From positions 197,806 to 261,805 of the forward strand of contig NZ_JOJL01000042.1 in NCBI RefSeq assembly GCF_000721705.1: a DNA stretch of 64,000 bases, written 5' to 3'. Both the position numbers and the translations under genes were made by a program. Positions 7,967 through 17,171 of this stretch are shown in pieces (the stretch's first letter is position 1; each line of letters starts with the position of its first letter). The stretch is from Actinoplanes subtropicus. Lineage in GTDB: Bacteria > Actinomycetota > Actinomycetes > Mycobacteriales > Micromonosporaceae. Under the pieces are notes generated by a model. That model had not been told where the DNA came from. It did no database searches and saw only the letters and a program-made list of their open reading frames with translations.

Positions 7967-9571
7967 TCAGAGCCGGAAGCGCTCCACCGCCGTTCGCAAC
8001 CGGCCGGCCAGGTCGTGCACGTCGCCGGCCGCGCGGGTGGCCTCGCCGACCGCGTCGCGGCTGCTCGCCGTGCTCTGCGCCACCGACGAGATGCCCTGAG
8101 CGATCTCGCTCGCGCCGTCGGCCGCCTCGGTGACGCCGCGGTTCATCTCGGCCGTGGTCGCGCTCTGCTCCTCGACCGCCGAGGCGATCGTGGTCTGGTA
8201 GTCGCTGATCTGCTCGATGATCTGGCTGATCCCGTCGATCGCGGTGACCGCCTCGCCGGTCTCCTGCTGGATCGACTGGATGCGCTGGGCGATCTCCTCG
8301 GTGGCGCGCGCGGTTTCCTGGGCAAGGTCCTTCACCTCGCTGGCCACGACCGCGAAGCCCTTGCCGAGCTCGCCGGCCCGCGCCGCCTCGATGGTGGCGT
8401 TCAGGGCGAGCAGGTTGGTCTGCGCCGCGATCGCCTGGATGGTCGTGACCACCGTGCCGATCTGGGCGGACGACTCGCCGAGCCGGTTGATGGTGGCGCT
8501 GGTGTCGCGGGCGGCGGTGACCGCGCTGGAGGCGACCCCGGCGGCCTCGGCGGCGTTGCGGGAGATCTCGGAGATCGAGGCGCCCATCTGTTCGGCGCCG
8601 GCCGCGACCGTCTGCACGTTGCCGGAGACGCCGCCGGCCGTGCCGGCGACCAGATCCGCCTGGGTGTACGCGTTGTTGACCGCCCCGTCGATCTGCCCGC
8701 TGACCCGGTACATGGTGTCCGCGGCGGCGGACAGCTCCCGGGCCTCGTCGCTGATCTCGGTCATCGCCTCGCGGACCCCCGCGGCGGCGGTGTCCACCGC
8801 GCGCGCCATGTCGGCGATCTCGTCGTTCGCGGTGTCGCCCAGGCGTACGGCCAGGTCGCCGCCGGCGATGCCTTGCAGCGCCTGGATGACCCGGCCGGCG
8901 GGACGCACCACGCTGCGGGTGACGACCAGGGTCAGGGCGATCGCGGCCAGCACCGCCACCGCGAAGGCGATCAGCATCCAGTCGCGTGCGGTCGCGGCCG
9001 AGCTCTGCGCGTCCCTGGTCGCCTTCTCGGCCCGGGCGGTGACCGAGTCGACCAGCGCCTGCGTGTCGTTGACGATCTTGAAGTAGACGTCGTAACTGGG
9101 GCCGAGGATGAGATCGTTGCCCTTGCTGACCTGGCCCTGGGCGAAGGCGGCGGCGATCCGGGTGTCGTAGTCGAAGAACGACGCCCAGCTCTGCTGGAGC
9201 CGGGCGAAGATGGCCTTCTCCGCGCCGGTCATGAGGTCGGTCCGGGTATCGGTGAGGAGTTTCTTGAGCAGTTCCGCGTCGGCGAGGAAGCCCTTGCGGT
9301 TGTCCGAGCTCGAGTCGACCGCCTTCTGCGGGCTGAGGCGGTAGACGTCCCAGGCGTACGCGACCTGCCAGCCGGAGATGTCGCCGTCGTAGTACTTCTG
9401 CTGGTCCACCTGGCCGCGCAGGGTCTGCAGGTCACGCACCTCGCCGGCCGTGTCGGACTGCCGCTGCAGGGCGATCGCGCCGACCGCGACCACGACGCCG
9501 AGCAGAACGAGGACCAGCGTGAAACAGGCGCCCAGGCGCGCGCCCAGCCGCAATCGTCGTACCAGTGTCAT
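7967..9571 (-). CDS. Methyl-accepting chemotaxis protein
   Basis: A 534-residue membrane chemoreceptor. A first TM helix (about 11-33, rich in [17 protein letters not shown]) is followed by a ~150-residue four-helix-bundle sensor, a second TM (about 190-212, [20 protein letters not shown]), a HAMP domain and a C-terminal coiled-coil signalling domain. The conserved hairpin tip is present ([15 protein letters not shown], then [13 protein letters not shown]). I chose ATG at 9571 because it directly precedes the TM segment; the frame is open to 9682. No CheA/CheW genes are nearby. It may serve gliding, spore motility or non-motile signalling. Confidence 0.92.
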   Translation of the reverse strand: MTLVRRLRLGARLGACFTLVLVLLGVVVAVGAIALQRQSDTAGEVRDLQTLRGQVDQQKYYDGDISGWQVAYAWDVYRLSPQKAVDSSSDNRKGFLADAELLKKLLTDTRTDLMTGAEKAIFARLQQSWASFFDYDTRIAAAFAQGQVSKGNDLILGPSYDVYFKIVNDTQALVDSVTARAEKATRDAQSSAATARDWMLIAFAVAVLAAIALTLVVTRSVVRPAGRVIQALQGIAGGDLAVRLGDTANDEIADMARAVDTAAAGVREAMTEISDEARELSAAADTMYRVSGQIDGAVNNAYTQADLVAGTAGGVSGNVQTVAAGAEQMGASISEISRNAAEAAGVASSAVTAARDTSATINRLGESSAQIGTVVTTIQAIAAQTNLLALNATIEAARAGELGKGFAVVASEVKDLAQETARATEEIAQRIQSIQQETGEAVTAIDGISQIIEQISDYQTTIASAVEEQSATTAEMNRGVTEAADGASEIAQGISSVAQSTASSRDAVGEATRAAGDVHDLAGRLRTAVERFRL

Positions 9572-9750
9572 GCTCCTGCCCCCGCCACGCCGGATGTCTC
9601 CCATCTGCCCGTTCGGCAGCTTCCGGCCGTTGCTGAGCGGGTTGGCGCCGTTCGGCTGTCGTGGGCACGTGGTGCCTGACATATCGGGTCAACTTCGCGC
9701 GACGGTTGCCGATCAGTAGCTACGAACCGATAGCTGCGGAGTGGGTGCCA

Positions 9751-12700
9751 GTGAGTGACGAGGACAGCGTGCGCCGGGCGGCGGACCTGACCGGTCTCGT
9801 GGTGGAGGACGAACTGGGCCGGGGCGCGTTCACCACCGTGCACCGGGCCCGGCGGGGTGCCGGCACGTACGCGCTGAAACGGCCGATCGCGGAGAGCGCC
9901 GACGATCCCGGCCTGCTCATCGCCTTCCAGCGTGAGGCGGCGCTGCTCGCCTGCATCGACGACCCGGGCGTGCCGCTCATCCACGCCGCCGGCCGGTTCG
10001 GCGGCGCGCCCGCCATGGTCCTCGAATACCTGCCCGGCGGCTCGCTGGCCGACACCCTGGCGCGCGGTCCGCTCCCCGCGGAGCGGGTCGTCGAACTGGC
10101 CGGCCAACTCGGCCGCGGCCTGGCCGCCGCCCACCGGGTCGGCCTGGTCCACCGGGACGTGAAGCCGGGGAACATCATGATGCCGGCCGGGCACCAGGCC
10201 AAACTGATCGACTTCGGTCTCGCGCTGCTCGGGGCGGAGCCGGACGACGACGACCGGGCGGTCGGCACCTTCCTCTACACCTCGCCCGAGCAGTCCGGGA
10301 TGCTCAAGCGCCCGGTCGACGGCCGCTCGGATCTGTACTCGCTCGGCGTCGTGCTCTTCGAGTGCCTGACCGGGCGCCTGCCGTTCGAGGCCGAGGACGT
10401 CGGCGAGCTGCTGCGGCTGCACCTGACCGCGCCCGTACCGGATCTGATCGAGCTTTGTCCCGGCCTCGACCCGGCCGTGGCCGCGGTCGTGACCCGGCTG
10501 CTCGCCAAGGACCCGGACGACCGCTACCCGGACGCCGCCGCGCTGCTGGCGGCCCTGCCGGGCGGCGCCGGCGGGGCGGCGAAGGCGTCGGGCTGGCCGC
10601 TGTGCGGGCGCGACGAAGAGCGCGACCGGCTCGCCGAGCGCTGGCGGCGGGCGCACGGCGGGCACGGCGGCATCGTCGTCCTTCGTGGACCGGCCGGTTC
10701 CGGGCGCACCCGGCTGGCCGAGGAGGCCGCCGCGCTCGCCGCCGGCGTGCCGGTGCTGCGCGCCGCCTGTGTCGAGGACGAGGCGCTGCCGCTGGCCGCG
10801 CTGCGTGTCGCGATCGACGGCTACCTGCAGGCGGTCGGGCTGCTCGACGGCCCGGACCGGGCCGAGGCCGAGCGGCTGGTCCGGGCGGCCGCCACGATCG
10901 CCGGCCCGGCGCTGGCCGCCCGGCTCAGCCCGCGGCTGGAGGCGCTGGTCGGCGAGGCGGGCGCCGGCGAGCCCCGGGACGACCACCTGTTCCCGGCGGT
11001 CGCCACGTTCCTGGCCGAGCTGGCCAGGGCCCACAGTGGACTGATGCTGCTCTGCGACGACGCGCACTGGCTCGACGCGGGCAGCCGCGCGGTGCTGGCC
11101 CGGCTGGCGCCCGATCTGCCGCGCCTGCCGCTGCTGGTGCTGCTGACCGAGCGGGACGACGCGGGCACGCCGAACGCCGTGCACGCCGACCTCGAGCTCG
11201 ACTGCGCGCCGCTCGAGCCGGCCGCCGTCGAGGAGCTGATCGCCTCCCGGCTGCCGGGCGCGACCGTCGGGGCCGAGCTGGTCGGGCACGTGGCCGGGCG
11301 TACCGACGGCTCGCCGCTCGCGGTCGTCGCGTACCTGCTGCAGCTGCTCGATGCCGGGCTGCTCACCCCGCTGTGGAGCGCGTGGTACGTCGACGTGGCC
11401 GGCGCCGACGCGCTGCCGGCCGCCGACGACGTGCGCGCGCTGCTCGCCTCCCGGCTGGCCACCCTGGCCGGCGCCGATCGCGACTTCCTGGTCGCCGCCG
11501 CGGTGGCGGGGCCGCGCTTCCGCACCGAGACGCTGATCGCCGCGGGCGGTTCGGCCGACCGGGTGGTGGCCGCGGTCGGCGCCGCCGTCGAGCGCCGGAT
11601 CGTCGAGGCGCGGCCCGGCGGCTGGTACGTCTTCCTGCACCCGCTGCTGCGCGAGTCGCTGCTCGACGGGGTCGGCGAGCAGCGGCTGCGCCGTCTGCAC
11701 GCCTCGATCGCGGACGCTCTGGACGGCCTGCCCGGGCCGTTGCGGGACCCCGATCACCTGTACGCCGTGGCCCGGCACCACCGGCGGGCCGGCGACGAGG
11801 TGCCGGCCGGCAAGCGCCGCCGCAGCGCGCTGGCCGCCGGCCTGCGCGCCCTGGCGGACATGGCCCCGGCCGAGGCCGCCGGTTACCTCGAGGACGCCCT
11901 GGAGGGCGACCCCGCCCCGGCCACGGCCGTGCTGCACCCGCTCGCGCTCGCCTACCTGCGCGCGTCCCGGTACGCCGAGGCGGCCGCCACCATCGAGCGG
12001 GCCCTCGCCGCCGAGACCGACCGCCGGACCCGCGCGCAACTGCTCATCACCGAGATCGAGCTGCACCACACGCTCTGGGACGTGGAGAACGCCCTGGCGG
12101 CGACCGCGAGGGCGCTCGCCGAGCTGGGCCGGCCGTTGCCGGGCAAGCCGATCGCCCTGCTCGCCTCCACGATCGGCGCCGGGCTCGCCGGGGGCGCCGT
12201 GCGACGTACCGGATGGGGTTCCGGGACAGCGAAGGGCCGGCGGCGGGACGACCTCGCCACCCTGGCCGCCGCCCTGGACGCCGGCGGTTACGCGGCCGGG
12301 GTCGGCTTTCGCCTGCGGGAGGCGGGCGTGCTCGCGATGCGCGCGATGTACGCGGTGAACCGGCTCGGCCCGTGCCCCGAGTACGTGCGCGTCTATGCGC
12401 TGATCGGTTACGTCGCCGCCGTGGTGAAGCTGCGCGGCGCCGCCGGTCGTTGCCTCGAGCGCGCTGCCGTGGTCGCGCACGAGCTCGGTGACCCGGCGCT
12501 GGTGGCGTACGTGGAGTGGATGCGCGGCTGCGCGTGGCTGTTCGGCGGCTTCGACGACGGCAGCGCCTGGGAGGAGACCATCAACCGGGACGCGCGCTGG
12601 TTCGGCCCGGCCCAGCTCATTCCCGGCCACGCCACGGTCGGCCTCCGGCTGCTCCTGCGCGGCTACGCCGTCGAGGCGCAGGCCGAGTACGAGCGCGGGC

Positions 12701-14889
12701 TCCGCCGGCTCGGCGACCCCAAGCTCGTGCTCGGCACCTCGTTCGGCATGCTCTCGGTGATGATCCCGGCGATGCAGGGCCGGCCGGGGGAGGCCGCCGC
12801 CGCGCTGGCCGAGCTGCGCGCCGCCCTGCCGCCCGGCAAGGGCACCCCCATGCAGAGGGCGAACATGCTGGTCGCGGCCGCCTGCGCGGCGATCGAGCAG
12901 GGTGAGTTCGGCGAGCCGTTCGAGGCGATCGCCGCCGAGTTCCGCGGGCTCGGGCTGCGCCCGCGCGGCATGATGACGCAGCACAAGTGGTTCTTCGCGT
13001 ACCAGTCGCACGCCTGCATGGCGCGACTGCGGATGGCGACCGATCAGGAGCGGCCGGCCCGGATCCAGGCCGCCCGGGAGGCGGTGGCCGAGCTGCGCCG
13101 GGTACGCAAGAGCTCGCCGCTGCTCGATGCCGCCTACCTGATCGGTGAGGCGGCTCTCGCCCAACTGGTCGGCGAGCCGCGCAAGGCGATCGAATGGAGC
13201 GACAAGGCGGAACACATCGCGCGGGCGGTCGACGCGCCGTTGGTGCACTTCGAGGTCGCCCGGTTCCGGGCGCGGTCGTTCCGGGCCCTCGGGCTGATGA
13301 ACGAATCCGATCGCCAGGCGCGGATCGCGCTGTCGCTGGCGAACGTCCACGGGTGGGAGTCCCGGCGCCGGCAGGCCCGCACCGAGTTCGGCGCCGAGGA
13401 GGGCGCGGCGACCAACCGGCGTACGGTGGTGGGCCGCTCGGACGCGCCGCGCAACCGTCGCCTGGAGGCGTTGCAGCAGGTCGGCGCGGCCGCGGCCACC
13501 GTCCTCGACCCGCAGGAGCTGGCCCGGGTCGCGCTCGACGAGATGTTGCGCATCCTGGGCGCCGAGCGGGCGCTGTTCTTCCTGCTCGACGAGGCGGGGG
13601 AGCCGGTGCATTTCGCCGGGCGCGGCGCCGGCGGGACCGATCTCGAGGCGACGACCGCGTACGGCGCGACGCTGGTGCGGCGGGTGGCCGCCGGCGGGGA
13701 GGCGCTGGTGCTGACCGGAACCGAGCAGGGCGCCGCGCTGGGCTCGCGGAGCGCGGTCGTGCACGGGCTGCGCAGCATCATGGTCGTTCCGGTTCAGTTC
13801 AAGGGGAACACCCTCGGCGTCGTCTACCTGGACAGCCGGATGGCCCGCGGCATCTTCACCGAGGACGATGTCGAGGTTCTGATCGGCGTGACCAGTCATG
13901 TCGCCGTCTCGCTCGAGACCGCTCGGGCCGCGCAGCTGCACCTCGCGGTCGCGGCGGCCCAGCAGCAGCAGGCGTTCGCCGAGATGCTGCGCGCATCGCT
14001 GGCCGAACTGAGCGGCATCCACGACCCGGCGCGGCTGCTGAGCACGCTCTTCGGCATGCTCGCGTCGCAGTTGGACGCGGCCGCCGGGTGCCTGCTGGGC
14101 GCCGACGGGTCGACGGTGCTCGAGGTGACCGGCAAGGCGAATCCGGCCGCGGTCGGCGGGCCGTTCCCGGTGGCGCTGCCGCCGGTGCTGGAGCCGACCG
14201 TGATCCCCGCCGAGAACATCGGCGAACTGCGCAGCCAGCGGCTCCTGGTGGTGCCGCTCGACCACCGCGACGGGCGCAGCGGCGTGGTCGTCCTCGGCGC
14301 GGACTCGTTCAACGAGAGCGCGATTCAGATCGCTTCCTCGCTCGCCACCCAGGGCATGAGCGCCTACCTGAACGCCTGCCTGTTCAGTCGCGTCCAGGAG
14401 CTGGCCACCACGGACGAGCTCACCGGCCAGCACAACCGCCGGCACTTCTACGCGATCGCCACCGCGCTGGTCTCCACCGCCGCCCGGGGCTCCCGCGACC
14501 TCGCCGCCGTGATGCTCGACATCGACAAGTTCAAGAGCGTCAACGACACGTACGGTCATGGGGTGGGCGACGAGGTCATCCGTGCGGTGGCCGCCCGGGT
14601 CCGCGCGAGCGTCCGGCACTCGGACGTGCTCGGCCGGTACGGCGGCGAGGAGTTCGCGGTGGTCCTGCCGGATCACGACGGCGCCGCGCCGGAGCTCGCC
14701 GAGCGGATGCGCCGAGCGGTCGCGGACACCCCGATCCCGACCGCGGCCGGGCCGCTGCCGGTCACGATCAGCGTCGGCCTCACCCAGCTCGACCCGGCCG
14801 ACGCCACCCTCGATCAGATGCTGGCCCGCGCCGACCACGCCCTGTACCGCGCCAAGGAGAGCGGACGGAACCGGGTCGTGGTTTGCTGA
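9751..14889 (+). CDS. Ser/Thr kinase-ATPase-GAF-GAF-diguanylate cyclase fusion
   Basis: A 1712-residue cytosolic signalling protein. Domains in order: Hanks-type kinase 12-270 (GRGAFT 23-28, K43, HRDVKPGN 134-141, DFG 154-156, all intact); AAA/STAND-type ATPase about 281-640; helical repeat region about 690-1225; GAF 1235-1400; GAF about 1405-1545; GGDEF 1551-1712. The cyclase has RYGGEEF with GGEEF at 1631-1635, preceded by an RHSD inhibitory I-site at 1622-1625, so c-di-GMP synthesis with product inhibition is predicted. In the ATPase Walker A (GPAGSGRT) the invariant lysine is R319; Walker B is LLCDDAHW. GTG 9751 (GGAG upstream) was chosen; GTG 9661 is also in frame. Confidence 0.9.
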   Translation: MSDEDSVRRAADLTGLVVEDELGRGAFTTVHRARRGAGTYALKRPIAESADDPGLLIAFQREAALLACIDDPGVPLIHAAGRFGGAPAMVLEYLPGGSLADTLARGPLPAERVVELAGQLGRGLAAAHRVGLVHRDVKPGNIMMPAGHQAKLIDFGLALLGAEPDDDDRAVGTFLYTSPEQSGMLKRPVDGRSDLYSLGVVLFECLTGRLPFEAEDVGELLRLHLTAPVPDLIELCPGLDPAVAAVVTRLLAKDPDDRYPDAAALLAALPGGAGGAAKASGWPLCGRDEERDRLAERWRRAHGGHGGIVVLRGPAGSGRTRLAEEAAALAAGVPVLRAACVEDEALPLAALRVAIDGYLQAVGLLDGPDRAEAERLVRAAATIAGPALAARLSPRLEALVGEAGAGEPRDDHLFPAVATFLAELARAHSGLMLLCDDAHWLDAGSRAVLARLAPDLPRLPLLVLLTERDDAGTPNAVHADLELDCAPLEPAAVEELIASRLPGATVGAELVGHVAGRTDGSPLAVVAYLLQLLDAGLLTPLWSAWYVDVAGADALPAADDVRALLASRLATLAGADRDFLVAAAVAGPRFRTETLIAAGGSADRVVAAVGAAVERRIVEARPGGWYVFLHPLLRESLLDGVGEQRLRRLHASIADALDGLPGPLRDPDHLYAVARHHRRAGDEVPAGKRRRSALAAGLRALADMAPAEAAGYLEDALEGDPAPATAVLHPLALAYLRASRYAEAAATIERALAAETDRRTRAQLLITEIELHHTLWDVENALAATARALAELGRPLPGKPIALLASTIGAGLAGGAVRRTGWGSGTAKGRRRDDLATLAAALDAGGYAAGVGFRLREAGVLAMRAMYAVNRLGPCPEYVRVYALIGYVAAVVKLRGAAGRCLERAAVVAHELGDPALVAYVEWMRGCAWLFGGFDDGSAWEETINRDARWFGPAQLIPGHATVGLRLLLRGYAVEAQAEYERGLRRLGDPKLVLGTSFGMLSVMIPAMQGRPGEAAAALAELRAALPPGKGTPMQRANMLVAAACAAIEQGEFGEPFEAIAAEFRGLGLRPRGMMTQHKWFFAYQSHACMARLRMATDQERPARIQAAREAVAELRRVRKSSPLLDAAYLIGEAALAQLVGEPRKAIEWSDKAEHIARAVDAPLVHFEVARFRARSFRALGLMNESDRQARIALSLANVHGWESRRRQARTEFGAEEGAATNRRTVVGRSDAPRNRRLEALQQVGAAAATVLDPQELARVALDEMLRILGAERALFFLLDEAGEPVHFAGRGAGGTDLEATTAYGATLVRRVAAGGEALVLTGTEQGAALGSRSAVVHGLRSIMVVPVQFKGNTLGVVYLDSRMARGIFTEDDVEVLIGVTSHVAVSLETARAAQLHLAVAAAQQQQAFAEMLRASLAELSGIHDPARLLSTLFGMLASQLDAAAGCLLGADGSTVLEVTGKANPAAVGGPFPVALPPVLEPTVIPAENIGELRSQRLLVVPLDHRDGRSGVVVLGADSFNESAIQIASSLATQGMSAYLNACLFSRVQELATTDELTGQHNRRHFYAIATALVSTAARGSRDLAAVMLDIDKFKSVNDTYGHGVGDEVIRAVAARVRASVRHSDVLGRYGGEEFAVVLPDHDGAAPELAERMRRAVADTPIPTAAGPLPVTISVGLTQLDPADATLDQMLARADHALYRAKESGRNRVVVC

Positions 14890-14894
14890 GGCAT

Positions 14895-15314
14895 ATGACG
14901 CGATACCCGATGATTCTTCAGGTGGTCCTGGACGGCACCAACATCCGGGAGCTCGCCGAGTTCTACCGCAAGCTGTTCGGTCTGCAGTACCGCCCCGGCG
15001 ACGAGCCGCCGGCCGCCGGCGACCCCGACGAGCGCGGCACGGACTGGCTGGTCCTGCAGAACCCGCAGGGCGGCCCGCAGCTGGCCTTCCAGCAGGTGGA
15101 CCGGCTGATTCCGACCACCTGGCCGGACGACACCGTGCCGATGCAGCTGCACCTGGACACCACGGTGGAGAGCGTTTCCGAACTGGACGCCCAGCACGAG
15201 CGGGCCCTCGCCCTCGGCGCCAAGATGGTTTACGACCGCAGCACCGATCCGGACGAGCCGCTGCGCGTCTACGCCGACCCGGCCGGCCACCCGTTCTGCA
15301 TCTTCGTCTCCTGA
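14895..15314 (+). CDS. VOC (glyoxalase/bleomycin-resistance fold) protein
   Basis: A 139-residue single VOC module with two beta-alpha-beta-beta-beta repeats: VVLDGTNIRELAEFYRKLFG at the N-terminus and RVYADPAGHPFCIFV at the C-terminus. The DPAGHPFCIF ending is typical of small actinobacterial VOC proteins of unknown substrate. It starts 5 bases after the kinase-cyclase stop, so cotranscription is likely, though a shared function is not implied. Confidence 0.82.
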   Translation: MTRYPMILQVVLDGTNIRELAEFYRKLFGLQYRPGDEPPAAGDPDERGTDWLVLQNPQGGPQLAFQQVDRLIPTTWPDDTVPMQLHLDTTVESVSELDAQHERALALGAKMVYDRSTDPDEPLRVYADPAGHPFCIFVS

Positions 15315-15330
15315 AACGCCGGGCCGGATC

Positions 15331-16425
15331 TCAGGAGCCGACCAGTTTTTCCAGGGCCGGGACGAGCGTCTCCGGCGCGGGCAGGCCGGCGATCTCGGCC
15401 GCGACCTCGCGCGCCGCGGCCGTCAGGCGCTCGTCGCTCAGCAGACGGGTCAGGTCGGCGGCGGTGATCGCTTTGGCGTCGGCCGCAAGGCCCGCGCCGC
15501 GGCGGGCCAGCATCTCGGCGTTGTAGCGGCGATCGCCCGCGCCCCTCGTGGCCAGCTGGGGCACGCCGGCGGCCAGGCCGCCGAGCACACTCCCGGCGCC
15601 CGCATGGTGCACGAAGGCCGAGGCAAACGGCAGGACCTCGTTCAGCGGTACGCGATCCACCGCCCGCACATTCGGCGGCAGCGTGCGGGTCGTGGCCGGC
15701 CGGACCAGCACGAACTCGGCGTCCACCGCGGCCGCCGCGGCGATCACGGCCGGTCCCGGATCGCCGTCGTTCGGGCCGTTCAGAGTGCTGCGGCTGACCA
15801 GGACCCGTGGCCTCGACCCGGGCTCGCGCAACCAGCCGGGCACCGGGCCGCCGCCGGAGAACGGCACCGGGCGCATCGGCGACGCTCCCGGCAGCGGCCC
15901 GCCGCGCAGACTCCCCGGCGTACACGAAATGGTCAGTTCGGGGTTGGGAATGTCCATCTTGGCCATCACCGAACTGGTGCGCACCGCGCGGAACAACTCG
16001 GTGGCCGGCCACAGTGTGTTCTCCTGCAACACCGACGGGATCGACAGGCGACCGGCAACGATCGCCCCGGCCTCCGCGAGCGACTCGAAGACGATCAGAT
16101 CCGGTCGTTCCCGCTCGGCGAGCGCCCGCAACGGCTCGACCAGCGTCAGGTTCGCCCGGCCGAACAGCTCGCCGGCCATGCCCAGGCCGGCCTCCCCGCG
16201 CATCTCGGCGCGGGCGAGACCCGGCCGGCGCAGCGCCACCCGGATCGCGGCGCGCGGCAGGCTGAAGCCGGCGCCGATGTCGGCGGTGCGCAACCCGAGC
16301 ACGTCGACCGGGAAACCGCCGGCGGCGAGGAGCACGTCGTGCCCGGCGTCGCGACAGGCCGCGGCGAGCGGGACCAACGGCAGCAGGTGGCCCTGCAGGG
16401 GAGCGGCGACGAAGAGGATGCGCAT
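15331..16425 (-). CDS. GT-B glycosyltransferase, EryCIII/UGT-like
   Basis: A 364-residue glycosyltransferase of the macrolide/UGT type (GT1). It opens with MRILFVAAPLQGHLLPLVPL, the acceptor-side Rossmann strand and GH loop. The C-terminal donor domain contains FVHHAGAGSVLGGLAAGVPQ, the family's HHGGAGT-like sugar-nucleotide motif, here HHAGAGS. It would transfer a hexose or deoxysugar to a small lipophilic acceptor. No sugar-biosynthesis or polyketide genes are adjacent, so a detoxification role is as likely as natural-product tailoring. Confidence 0.85.
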   Translation of the reverse strand: MRILFVAAPLQGHLLPLVPLAAACRDAGHDVLLAAGGFPVDVLGLRTADIGAGFSLPRAAIRVALRRPGLARAEMRGEAGLGMAGELFGRANLTLVEPLRALAERERPDLIVFESLAEAGAIVAGRLSIPSVLQENTLWPATELFRAVRTSSVMAKMDIPNPELTISCTPGSLRGGPLPGASPMRPVPFSGGGPVPGWLREPGSRPRVLVSRSTLNGPNDGDPGPAVIAAAAAVDAEFVLVRPATTRTLPPNVRAVDRVPLNEVLPFASAFVHHAGAGSVLGGLAAGVPQLATRGAGDRRYNAEMLARRGAGLAADAKAITAADLTRLLSDERLTAAAREVAAEIAGLPAPETLVPALEKLVGS

Positions 16426-16467
16426 GGTCGGCGTTCTATCACCCCGCCGCTGTGGCGCGGCTGAGGT

Positions 16468-17076
16468 CTACCGGTTCCAGCGCCAGCTCAGCTCCTCGAC
16501 GGTGGGGGCCGGGCCGGGTAACTCGTCGCCGGCGCGCATGCCATCCAGGAGGACGTCGACGTAGCGGACGCGCAGCTCGCTCGTGCGGTCCGGGTCGGGA
16601 ACGCGGACGGCCGCGCACATCTCCAGCAGCATGGTCATGTCGGCGGGGACGGCGCCCGGGCGCAGCAGCGGCCGGGCTCGCTCGAAAAGCGCCATGGCCA
16701 GCTGGTTGGCCCGGATCGCGTCCGCGTTCATCTCCTCGCTGGGCGCGAACGTGCCGGCCAGGTGGACGGTGAGCGAGTGCACATCGGCGTGGACCACCCC
16801 GCGGACGAAGGTCTCGAACGCCGTCCAGTCGTCGGGTTGCTGCTGGGCCTGCTCCGCCTCCGCGATGAACCGCCGCAGGCCGTCGTGGCAGAGCGTGCGC
16901 AGCAGGTCCTCCTTGCCGGCGTAGCGCCGGTAGAGCGCGCTGATACCCACGCCGGCCCGCTCGGCGACCGCGGAGATCGGGGCCCGGTGGTCCTCGAGGA
17001 ACACCTCATGGGCGGCTCGCAGGATCGTCTCGTCGTTGCGCGCGGCCTGGCGGGCGCGGCCCGAGCTGCTCGTCAT
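16468..17076 (-). CDS. TetR family transcriptional regulator
   Basis: A 202-residue repressor. The HTH is at about 13-58 (RNDETILRAAHEVFLEDH, AERAGVGISALYRRYAGKED). The C-terminal domain resembles the group with an ML..C tail pocket. It diverges from the epoxide hydrolase pseudogene at 17172. The 95 bases between them hold two GGAACG dyads, so autoregulation and former control of the hydrolase are likely. Confidence 0.88.
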   Translation of the reverse strand: MTSSSGRARQAARNDETILRAAHEVFLEDHRAPISAVAERAGVGISALYRRYAGKEDLLRTLCHDGLRRFIAEAEQAQQQPDDWTAFETFVRGVVHADVHSLTVHLAGTFAPSEEMNADAIRANQLAMALFERARPLLRPGAVPADMTMLLEMCAAVRVPDPDRTSELRVRYVDVLLDGMRAGDELPGPAPTVEELSWRWNR

Positions 17077-17094
17077 GCGGCTCAGATTAACAGT

Positions 17095-17150
17095 GGAACG
17101 GATCGTTCCGCTCTGGTACAGTGAAAGACGGAACGAAGCATTCCGTTCCG
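17095..17150. promoter_or_regulatory. Two candidate TetR operators
   Basis: GGAACG-GAT-CGTTCC is a perfect 6-3-6 dyad at 17095-17109. CGGAACG-N8-CGTTCCG is a second dyad at 17129-17150, which also contains GGAACG-AAG-CATTCC. Both lie between divergent tetR (start 17076) and the gene at 17172. Two copies of one half-site in this position strongly suggest the TetR protein's own operators. Confidence 0.75.
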
Positions 17151-17171
17151 TTCGACGAGAGAGGCGAGACG

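Noticed and set aside
9568..14838. Very long minus-strand open frame opposite the kinase-cyclase gene
   Set aside because: It is an antisense shadow produced by high GC codon bias. It lacks domains, has Arg/Gly/Asp-rich low complexity and no ribosome-binding site.
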